From Bacilli bacterium (lineage in GTDB: Bacteria; Bacillota_I; Bacilli_A; RF39; UBA660), in the NCBI GenBank assembly GCA_024698845.1, contig JAILQR010000105.1, forward strand, positions 1-9,716: DNA of 9,716 nucleotides, read 5' to 3'. How positions within the stretch are numbered: the stretch's first letter is position 1; every line of letters starts with the position of its first letter. The notes under the pieces are model-generated. The model worked only from the letters and a program-made list of their open reading frames with translations, was not told where the DNA came from and made no database searches. Positions 1-5,644 of the stretch are shown in pieces. Position numbers and translations under genes: made by a program.

Positions 1-32
1 AGCAGGAAAATTAAAACATATATTTTTTTCAT
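1..32 (-). CDS. 5' end of a divergent gene, likely secreted or membrane protein (partial)
   Basis: Reading the minus strand, an ATG at 32-30 opens a frame that begins MKKIYVLIFLL and runs off the left edge after ten full codons. Two lysines followed by a run of hydrophobic residues is the usual start of a signal peptide or membrane anchor. An excellent ribosome site, AAAGGAG, lies at 44-38, five bases before the ATG. The product cannot be identified from so little. The gene is transcribed away from the three-gene unit starting at 198 and shares its intergenic region. I see no convincing -10 box for it; TTGACT at 105-100 could be a -35. Confidence rests on the combination of ribosome site, ATG and hydrophobic N-terminus; the alternative is a chance open stretch. 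Confidence 0.6.
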   Translation of the reverse strand, partial: MKKIYVLIFL

Positions 33-37
33 ATTAT

Positions 38-44
38 CTCCTTT
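38..44 (-). promoter_or_regulatory. Ribosome binding site of the divergent minus-strand gene
   Basis: On the minus strand the sequence is AAAGGAG, followed by ATAAT and then ATG at 32-30. It is a near-perfect Shine-Dalgarno match at 5-nt spacing and is the main reason for calling the partial gene at 1-32. Confidence 0.65.
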
Positions 45-129
45 TCTAATCTAATATATGAACTTAAAATAAAATGGGATACCTATATGCCTACAATAAA
101 GTCAATCTTAAAAATTATTTTATTTTAAA

Positions 130-150
130 ATTGTACTTTTGGTTTACAAT
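130..150. promoter_or_regulatory. Inverted repeat ATTGTA-N9-TACAAT over the -35 box, candidate operator
   Basis: Perfect 6-bp arms at 130-135 and 145-150 are separated by 9 bases. The right arm covers most of the -35 box (143-148) of the promoter of the three-gene unit. A direct copy of the right arm, TACAATAAA, also occurs at 92-100, 53 bp from the copy at 145-153, about five helical turns. A repressor site is a reasonable inference, but in DNA this AT-rich a 6-bp arm can arise by chance. Confidence 0.35.
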
Positions 151-171
151 AAATTAATAATTTGATAGAAT
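143..171 (+). promoter_or_regulatory. Sigma-A-type promoter of the three-gene unknown operon
   Basis: The -35 box is TTTACA (143-148), the spacer is exactly 17 bases, and the -10 box is TAGAAT (166-171). Each box has one mismatch to consensus. The expected transcription start near 178 gives a leader of about 20 bases before the ATG at 198, so there is no room for a riboswitch or attenuator. Confidence 0.75.
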
Positions 172-184
172 ATTATTAGAATAA

Positions 185-190
185 GAGGGT
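185..190 (+). promoter_or_regulatory. Ribosome binding site GAGGGT that fixes the start at 198
   Basis: GAGGGT precedes the ATG at 198 by 7 bases. An in-frame GTG at 189-191 lies inside this site and so cannot plausibly be the start, which is why the protein is taken to begin MKVLS. Confidence 0.65.
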
Positions 191-197
191 GTGTGAA

Positions 198-1478
198 ATG
201 AAAGTATTATCTACTGAAACAACAGCATTATTAGACAAGTTATATAACCTTAGAAGCGAAGATAGTTATATCCTTGTAGAAATGGAAAAAGAAAAAGAAA
301 TTGCTGAACAAACAAAGGAAAAAACAACTAAAGAAAAACAAGAATTACAAGATAAAATATCTTCATTAACAGAAGAAGAATCAGTTCTTGCTGAACAAGG
401 ATCTCATTTAAGCGATGTTCTTAGTGGTATTAATCCAGATGACTTTAAAATGGTATTAGAAAGATTAAATATTGATTTTAATCCATCTGCAATTAAATCT
501 AAAGTTGAAGAATTATTACCTGGAACAATTGAAGAAGTTGTAAAAGAAACTAAGAAAGCTGAAGAAGAACTTGTTAAAGTAGAAGAAGAAATGAATAGTG
601 CAATTACTAAGATTGATGAACTTGCTGTTAGAAAAGATGCTGAACTTGCAAATCAAGAAAAATTAAATGAATACTTTGATTTAGCACTAAGCGGAAATAT
701 AAACATTACAAGAGAAGCAATTACATCACTTGTAAGTCAATTCAATTTCAATGAAGAAGAACAAAGAGAAGTTGCAAAACTTATGATGTTCCCTGAAGAT
801 GCTTTATATGACTACGATAGAAAGCAAAAGGAAGCAAATTCAAATTCGAGAAGTATTTCTGATGTTTTAATAGAAGCAAAAGAATCTGTAACAAGACCTA
901 TTGGAGAAATCTTTACAAATGATAATGAAGAAAAAACAGTAGAACTTGAAGAGTATAATGAACCAGTAGAAGAAGATAATAATTCAGAATCAATTAGTGA
1001 TATTTTGAAAAATGAAGATTTAGATAAACCTTTCACATTTGAAAATGTACAAACTGAAGAACTTCCAAGTTTCGATATTAAAGAAGAAGTAAAAGAGGAA
1101 GAAGAACAACCACTTCAAACTGAAGAATCAATGATGGATTTATTCAAAAGATTAGGTTTAAGTGAAATCATGTTTGTTGAAAGTGAATTATCATCATTAA
1201 TTGAATTAGAAGATAAACAAATTGTTGAAAACAACGTTAACATATTAAATAAATATGGAATCAATTTAGATATCGTTAGTGATAACGTTAACATTTTATC
1301 TGATAAAGAATTAGATGAAAAAATTGAAACTATAATTGAAGCAGGAAAATCTGCTGATGATATTTATTTTAATCCATCTGTATTAAAAAAATACGATCTA
1401 GCTGGATTAAGAAATGCTATTGAGTTACTTAAACAAAATGGATTAGATCCTAAAAAAGTTCCATTAATGGCATACTAG
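198..1478 (+). CDS. Unknown coiled-coil, acidic cytoplasmic protein with C-terminal helical repeats
   Basis: This is a 426-aa protein I do not recognise. It has no signal peptide or membrane segment, so it is probably cytoplasmic. Residues about 20-70 and 105-155 are charged heptad-rich helices rich in E, K and L, likely coiled coils. Residues about 205-310 form a very acidic, probably disordered linker. The linker carries a twin motif: SRSISDVL (217-224) and SESISDIL (263-270); a related SDVL is at 72-75. The C-terminus (about 341-426) has short helical units with the pattern I..L...G......NP..L, for example FNPSVLKKYD, resembling mTERF-type repeats. It is first in a unit with the genes at 1489 and 2280; its TAG stop overlaps the next gene's ribosome site. 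A scaffold or adaptor role would fit the shape, but that is inference. The coding call is secure; the function is unknown. Confidence 0.9.
   Translation: MKVLSTETTALLDKLYNLRSEDSYILVEMEKEKEIAEQTKEKTTKEKQELQDKISSLTEEESVLAEQGSHLSDVLSGINPDDFKMVLERLNIDFNPSAIKSKVEELLPGTIEEVVKETKKAEEELVKVEEEMNSAITKIDELAVRKDAELANQEKLNEYFDLALSGNINITREAITSLVSQFNFNEEEQREVAKLMMFPEDALYDYDRKQKEANSNSRSISDVLIEAKESVTRPIGEIFTNDNEEKTVELEEYNEPVEEDNNSESISDILKNEDLDKPFTFENVQTEELPSFDIKEEVKEEEEQPLQTEESMMDLFKRLGLSEIMFVESELSSLIELEDKQIVENNVNILNKYGINLDIVSDNVNILSDKELDEKIETIIEAGKSADDIYFNPSVLKKYDLAGLRNAIELLKQNGLDPKKVPLMAY
1233..1294 (+). repeat. 11-bp direct repeat AACGTTAACAT inside the first unknown gene
   Basis: Exact copies lie at 1233-1243 and 1284-1294, 51 bp or 17 codons apart and in the same frame. 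They encode the NVNIL core of NNVNIL and DNVNIL (residues about 345-366). The repeat therefore reflects duplicated protein sequence in the C-terminal helical region rather than a separate DNA element. Confidence 0.6.
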
Positions 1479-1483
1479 GAGGT
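1477..1483 (+). promoter_or_regulatory. Perfect Shine-Dalgarno AGGAGGT overlapping the upstream stop codon
   Basis: AGGAGGT shares bases with the TAG stop (1476-1478) and sits 5 bases before the ATG at 1489. It indicates strong, possibly coupled, translation of the second gene of the unit. Confidence 0.8.
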
Positions 1484-1488
1484 AGCAT

Positions 1489-2277
1489 ATGTCAAATATT
1501 ACACCTGAGACTATTGAATTTTACTATAATGAACTAGTAAAGAGAAACTTAATTGACGAAGCTTTTGCTCACGACGCTAAAGAATTCGGCGATAAAGTTA
1601 AATATTACTTTGCAGATGAAATATTTGATAAAACTCCTGACCAAATTAAAAAACATCTAGATGTAATTACAAAAATATGTTCTGGTAGAGTTACTAACAA
1701 CGGATCACTTGTTGCACTTGCAATGAGTTTTTCTGAATTAGAAGACCTAAAAAAATTATTTTCAGAACCAGAGTATGAAAACTTACAATTAACAGAACTT
1801 AGAGATATATTCTTTGCAAGAAGTGATCTAAGAGAAAAAATAGAGTGGGCTAAAACTAATGGACTACCATATTTTGACCAATCATCTTGTGGAAATATTT
1901 ATTCAGAAATAGTTAGTGAAGTTCCTAGTGAAACTTGTTATCTAGCTGGATATTATATTAAAAATCAAGATATCAAACCAGAGAGTATATATTACACTAT
2001 TAATCAAGATGATTATTTTAGATTTACAAGTATTCTTCAAAGTAGTTCTTTATATTTATTTGGTAAAAAACTTTTCATAGGCAAAAGCTTTATAGAAAAT
2101 TTTAAAACATATTTTCCACTAGAAGAACCTGCATATTGTTCTGATGAAACAATATTAGAAGCGTTTGAATTTCTAAAACAAGATAATGATTTTATTGATA
2201 TTGATAAGGTAAGAAGTGAAATCAATGGTTACCAAGATGATGCATCAACAAATGATTCACAACGAAGAGGTATTTAA
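1489..2277 (+). CDS. Unknown soluble protein, second gene of the three-gene unit
   Basis: This 262-aa protein matches no family I recognise. It has no signal peptide or transmembrane segment and should be cytoplasmic. The first 125 residues are mostly amphipathic helix (for example DQIKKHLDVITKI, 51-63, and LREKIEWAKTNGLPYFD, 114-130). The middle, about 135-215, is richer in aromatic residues and strand-like. The C-terminus (about 248-262) is polar and probably disordered. Four cysteines (64, 134, 150, 217) are scattered and do not form a metal-binding pattern. The start is secure because AGGAGGT lies just upstream. The next gene begins 2 nt after its TAA stop. Some helices could be degenerate versions of the repeats in its two neighbours, but I could not align them convincingly. 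Shared transcription suggests a shared task with its neighbours. Confidence 0.88.
   Translation: MSNITPETIEFYYNELVKRNLIDEAFAHDAKEFGDKVKYYFADEIFDKTPDQIKKHLDVITKICSGRVTNNGSLVALAMSFSELEDLKKLFSEPEYENLQLTELRDIFFARSDLREKIEWAKTNGLPYFDQSSCGNIYSEIVSEVPSETCYLAGYYIKNQDIKPESIYYTINQDDYFRFTSILQSSSLYLFGKKLFIGKSFIENFKTYFPLEEPAYCSDETILEAFEFLKQDNDFIDIDKVRSEINGYQDDASTNDSQRRGI
2264..2270 (+). promoter_or_regulatory. Ribosome binding site GAAGAGG for the small third gene
   Basis: GAAGAGG lies inside the end of the second gene, 9 bases before the ATG at 2280. It supports the 95-aa reading frame as a real gene. Confidence 0.6.
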
Positions 2278-2279
2278 TA

Positions 2280-2567
2280 ATGAATTATTTAGAAAAAATC
2301 GGGTTTACTAGTGAAGAAATAAATATTATTAAAAAAAGAACTAATGGTGTTATATATAAACTACTTTCTGATCAAGGAAGAGTAGTTACAGCAAATATAA
2401 AATATTTAAAATCATTAGGTGTTAATAATTACAAAGAAGTATTTATTAAATATCCTGACTTATTCTTAGTTGATTTAAGTAATTTCAAGGAAACATTTGA
2501 TAAATATGATAGAGAAGATTTGGTTCAAAAACTTGAAGCAAATCCTGATATTATAGCATATTTATAA
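2280..2567 (+). CDS. Small unknown protein with mTERF-like helical repeats
   Basis: This 95-aa protein has no membrane segment. Its second half (residues 41-95) reads as two consecutive helical units. The first is KYLKSLGV..YKEVFIKYPDLF; the second is built around ETFDKYDREDLVQKLEANPDIIAYL. The layout of a leucine-bearing helix, a glycine turn, a second helix and then YPDLF or NPDII is that of mTERF repeats (about 30 aa), a nucleic-acid-binding fold known mainly from mitochondria and chloroplasts. Similar units end the protein at 198-1478. The resemblance was judged by eye and may be convergent helical-repeat architecture. The first 35 residues are lysine-rich (IIKKRTNG) and could contact nucleic acid; this is inference. 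The gene closes the unit and its stop is part of the terminator stem. Confidence 0.82.
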   Translation: MNYLEKIGFTSEEINIIKKRTNGVIYKLLSDQGRVVTANIKYLKSLGVNNYKEVFIKYPDLFLVDLSNFKETFDKYDREDLVQKLEANPDIIAYL

Positions 2568-2589
2568 GCAGCAATTTTGCTGCTTTTTT
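2566..2589 (+). terminator. Rho-independent terminator of the three-gene unit
   Basis: AAGCAGCAA (2566-2574) pairs perfectly with TTGCTGCTT (2577-2585), and a run of six T follows (2584-2589). With only two bases between the formal arms, the innermost A-T pairs must open to form the loop. The stem begins inside the TAA stop (2565-2567) of the small gene, and it separates this unit from pcrA. Confidence 0.88.
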
Positions 2590-2611
2590 AATTTCTTTAA
2601 TATTATCTATA

Positions 2612-2620
2612 TGGTATAAT
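2612..2620 (+). promoter_or_regulatory. Extended -10 promoter of the pcrA-ligA unit
   Basis: TGGTATAAT carries a perfect -10 box (2615-2620) with the TGn extension. The region 17 bases upstream (about 2592-2597, TTTCTT) is a poor -35, which extended -10 promoters tolerate. Transcription should start near 2627, about 18 bases before the pcrA ATG. The ribosome site AAGGA (2631-2635) fits this start. Confidence 0.72.
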
Positions 2621-2644
2621 ATTTATAGTTAAGGATGGTTAAAA

Positions 2645-4735
2645 ATGAACATATATGAAGATTTAAATGAAGCACAAATAAAAGCCGTCAAACATGAAGA
2701 TGGACCTTGTCTTGTAATCGCTGGTGCAGGTTCAGGTAAGACTCGTGTATTAACTTCAAGAATTATAAATTTAATAAATAATGGAGTTAGGGCAGAAAAT
2801 ATCTTAGCAATAACATTTACAAATAAAGCAGCGAAGGAAATGCGAGATCGTATTAACAGATTTAATGAAACTTATGCTGAAAGAGTGTTTATTGGTACTT
2901 TCCATTCATTTGGTTTAAAAGTTATCAGAGAAAATTTAACAGAATGTGGACTTGATAAGAATTTTTCAATATTAGATAGTGATGATGTTTTATCTATTAT
3001 TAAGAAAATAATGAAAGATAAAAATTACGATCCTAAGGATGTTAGCCCATCTTATATAAAAAACAGAATTAGTTTCATCAAAAATGAGTTACTAACAGAA
3101 AAAGATTTAGATTTATATTTTACATCAAGTAATGAGCAAATAGCTCTTGATATATATAAAGATTATGAACAAATATTAAAAGCAAATAATTCTGTTGACT
3201 TCGATGATTTATTATTGCTTCCTACAAAGTTATTTAAAACTAACGAACTTATTCTTGATAGATACCAAGAACATTTCAAATATATTTTAATTGATGAGTA
3301 TCAAGATACAAATGAAGTTCAATATGTTATGACTAAACTTTTATCTAAAAAGTATCGTAATATATTTGCAGTTGGTGATCCTGATCAATCAATATATATG
3401 TTTAGAGGTGCAAATTACAAAAATATTCTAAACTTTGAAAGAGACTATAAAGATGCAACAATAATTCCACTACTAATAAACTACAGAAGTACGCAAAACA
3501 TTTTAAGTGCGGCAAATCATGTTATATCACATAATAAAGAAAGAAAAGAAAAGGATTTAAAAAGTTATTTAGGTGACGGTGAAAAATTGAAGTTCACTTC
3601 TTGCTATGATGAAAAACATGAAATTACACTAGTTGTGGAAGAAATTAATAAATTAGTTAATCAAGGTTATGACTATAAAGATATGGCAATATTTTATAGA
3701 ACTAATGCACAATCAAGAATTGTAGAAGAAGGAATGCTTAAGGCTAACTTACCTTATAAAGTCGTTGGAAGTTATTACTTTTACTCTAGAAAAGAAATTA
3801 AAAACTTAATCTGTTATTTAAGATTAATTGTTAATCCTCATGATGATGTATCACTAAGAAGAGTTATCAATGTTCCAAAAAGAGGAATAGGTGACAAATA
3901 TATATCGGATTTAGAAAAGAAAGCTAGAGATTTAAATATATCTATGTTTGATGCAATAGATGATGCAAAAGGATTGGCATTTAAGAATATAATTCTAGAA
4001 CTTCAAAGAGATAGTGAAAACTTATCATTAACAGAATTGGTGGATAAGGTATTGGATAAATCCAAAATGAAAGAAGAACTAGAAAAAGAAGATAATTTAG
4101 AAAATGAATTAAGATTAGATAACTTAAATGAATTTAAAAGTATAACAGCTACATTTGAATCTAAAACTGGAAGTATTAGTGTATCAGACTTCTTAGAAGA
4201 AATAAGCTTAGTTGCTGATATTGAAGAACATAAAACAACAGATAATGCTATTACTTTAATGACACTTCATAGTGCTAAAGGTCTGGAATTTAAAATAGTG
4301 TTTATTGTTGGTATGGAAGATGGAATCTTCCCACACCAAAATTCATTTACTGAAGTAGGTGGACTTGAAGAAGAAAGACGATTATGTTATGTAGGTATTA
4401 CTAGAGCTAAAAATAAACTATATTTGAGTAATGCTCGTAAAAGAATGCTATATGGTAAAGAAAACTTAACAATACCAAGTAGATTCCTAAAAGAAATACC
4501 AGAAGATTTAATAGAGGTAACATCTTCAAGTATCAAAGAAGAAAAGAAAATTGATAAGACTAAGGTCTTCTATGAAGAAGATCAAGAATATGTTATTGGA
4601 CAAGTGGTAATGCATACAATCTATGGTAGGGGTGTAGTTGTAGGTGTAGATGACAAGTTTGTATCAATAGCTTTTAATAAACGATTTGGTATTAGAAAAT
4701 TAATGAAAAATCATTCAAGTATTAAGAAGGTGTAA
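2645..4735 (+). CDS. pcrA: ATP-dependent DNA helicase PcrA/UvrD (superfamily 1A)
   Basis: This 3'-to-5' DNA translocase and helicase acts in nucleotide excision repair, rolling-circle replication, removal of RecA from DNA, and transcription-replication conflict control. All SF1A motifs are visible in its 696 residues: Q motif (Gln11), Walker A AGAGSGKT (26-33), Ia TFTNKAAKEM (57-66), DEYQD box (217-221), GDPDQSIYMFRGA (244-256), NYRST (279-283), TLHSAKGLEFK (540-550) and EERRLCYVGITRAK (576-589). The C-terminus (about 650-696, IGQVVMHTIYGRGVVVG onward) matches the Tudor-like domain that binds RNA polymerase in Bacillus PcrA. The protein is slightly shorter than typical PcrA (about 720-740 aa), probably in the linker before that domain. 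The ATG at 2645 has ribosome site AAGGA. The gene leads a unit with the nucleotidyltransferase and ligA; pcrA-ligA linkage is known in Firmicutes. Confidence 0.97.
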   Translation: MNIYEDLNEAQIKAVKHEDGPCLVIAGAGSGKTRVLTSRIINLINNGVRAENILAITFTNKAAKEMRDRINRFNETYAERVFIGTFHSFGLKVIRENLTECGLDKNFSILDSDDVLSIIKKIMKDKNYDPKDVSPSYIKNRISFIKNELLTEKDLDLYFTSSNEQIALDIYKDYEQILKANNSVDFDDLLLLPTKLFKTNELILDRYQEHFKYILIDEYQDTNEVQYVMTKLLSKKYRNIFAVGDPDQSIYMFRGANYKNILNFERDYKDATIIPLLINYRSTQNILSAANHVISHNKERKEKDLKSYLGDGEKLKFTSCYDEKHEITLVVEEINKLVNQGYDYKDMAIFYRTNAQSRIVEEGMLKANLPYKVVGSYYFYSRKEIKNLICYLRLIVNPHDDVSLRRVINVPKRGIGDKYISDLEKKARDLNISMFDAIDDAKGLAFKNIILELQRDSENLSLTELVDKVLDKSKMKEELEKEDNLENELRLDNLNEFKSITATFESKTGSISVSDFLEEISLVADIEEHKTTDNAITLMTLHSAKGLEFKIVFIVGMEDGIFPHQNSFTEVGGLEEERRLCYVGITRAKNKLYLSNARKRMLYGKENLTIPSRFLKEIPEDLIEVTSSSIKEEKKIDKTKVFYEEDQEYVIGQVVMHTIYGRGVVVGVDDKFVSIAFNKRFGIRKLMKNHSSIKKV

Positions 4736-4740
4736 TTTAC

Positions 4741-5628
4741 ATGAGTAAAACTGTATTAGTTTTAGCTGCAGGAGCAGGTTCAAGATTTGGAGGACCCAAA
4801 CAAATAGAAGTTATTGGAAACCATGGTGAATTTATTATGGATTATTCAATCTATGATGCAATCAAAGCGGGTTTTGATAAAGTAGTATTTGTTATAAAAG
4901 AAGAACATTACGATATTTTTAAAGAAACAGTTGGAAAGAGAATTGAAAACAAAATTAAAGTTGAATATGCTTTTCAATCTTTAAGTGCAATGTTTGGCGA
5001 TGTGAAAATTAACGCTGAAAGAACTAAACCTTGGGGAACAACACATGCAGTTTTATGTGCAAAGGATTACATAAATGAACCATTTATAATTATTAATGCA
5101 GATGATTTTTACGGTTATGATTCATACAAAATAGCAGCGGATTTTCTTGATAAAAATCAAGATCATAGCAATGCTATTAGTGTTAATTATCCACTTAGTG
5201 CTGTTGATTCAGATTATGGATCAGTAAAAAGAGGTGTAGTATTTACAAATGGTGAAGAAGTAGAAAAAATTGTAGAATCAAAGATAGAAAAAAATAATGG
5301 AGTTTATTTGGCATATCCCTTAGACGGAAGTAAAGAATTTACTTTAACAAATCAAACTCCGTGCGCTGTTAATTTCTTTGGATTTTATCCAGAAATATTT
5401 AAACTATTAGAAGAAGATTTTAACGAATTTAAAATAAAATATTCTTCATCTTTAGATCAAGAAATATTGCTACCAGAATCTTTAAAAAAGAATATAATAA
5501 GTGGTAATATTAAATTGTATGGAAAATTAAGCCCTTCAAAATGGATTGGTATGACATATAAAGATGAAGCACCAATCGTAAAAGAAAGTATAGCTAAATT
5601 AGGTTATCCAGAAAACTTATGGAAATAG
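4741..5628 (+). CDS. NDP-sugar-pyrophosphorylase-like nucleotidyltransferase
   Basis: A 295-aa member of the GT-A-fold nucleotidyl transferase family, which joins an NTP to a sugar 1-phosphate and releases pyrophosphate. The nucleotide-binding signature is LAAGAGSRFGGPKQ (8-21). The PWGTTHAVL stretch (97-105) fits the base-binding region, and NADD (119-122) holds the likely metal-binding aspartates. The N-terminal pattern with DYSIYDAIKAGF (34-45) and the ending KWIGMTYKDEAP...YPENLW mark a family of stand-alone nucleotidyltransferases of unassigned substrate. There is no left-handed helix acyltransferase domain as in GlmU. The substrate could be a cell-wall or capsule sugar phosphate; the sequence does not say which. 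The gene starts 5 nt after the pcrA stop, with ribosome site AAGAAGGTG at 4724-4732 inside the end of pcrA, so translation is probably coupled. Confidence 0.88.
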   Translation: MSKTVLVLAAGAGSRFGGPKQIEVIGNHGEFIMDYSIYDAIKAGFDKVVFVIKEEHYDIFKETVGKRIENKIKVEYAFQSLSAMFGDVKINAERTKPWGTTHAVLCAKDYINEPFIIINADDFYGYDSYKIAADFLDKNQDHSNAISVNYPLSAVDSDYGSVKRGVVFTNGEEVEKIVESKIEKNNGVYLAYPLDGSKEFTLTNQTPCAVNFFGFYPEIFKLLEEDFNEFKIKYSSSLDQEILLPESLKKNIISGNIKLYGKLSPSKWIGMTYKDEAPIVKESIAKLGYPENLWK

Positions 5629-5630
5629 TA

Positions 5631-5638
5631 AGTAGGTG
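5631..5638 (+). promoter_or_regulatory. Ribosome binding site AGTAGGTG that fixes the ligA start
   Basis: AGTAGGTG lies between the nucleotidyltransferase stop and the ATG at 5645, leaving a 6-nt spacer. The in-frame GTG at 5636-5638 is part of this site, so the start is placed at 5645. Confidence 0.65.
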
Positions 5639-5644
5639 AAAAAT

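Noticed and set aside
77..105. Promoter for the minus-strand gene with TTGACT (105-100) as -35
   Set aside because: At spacers of 16 to 18 the would-be -10 boxes are GGTATC, GTATCC or TATCCC, all poor, so I list only the -35-like hexamer as a note.
812..1036. Minus-strand open frame of 74 codons
   Set aside because: It is antisense to the first unknown gene, has a serine/phenylalanine-rich composition that mirrors the acidic plus-strand coding sequence, and I see no promoter for it.
2037..2225. Minus-strand open frame of 62 codons
   Set aside because: It lies wholly inside the second unknown gene on the opposite strand, with no convincing promoter or recognisable product.
2225..2300. Frameshift joining the second and third genes of the unit
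   Set aside because: The third gene has its own ribosome site (2264-2270) and ATG, and the second ends in a polar, disordered-looking tail. This is normal tight packing rather than a broken gene.
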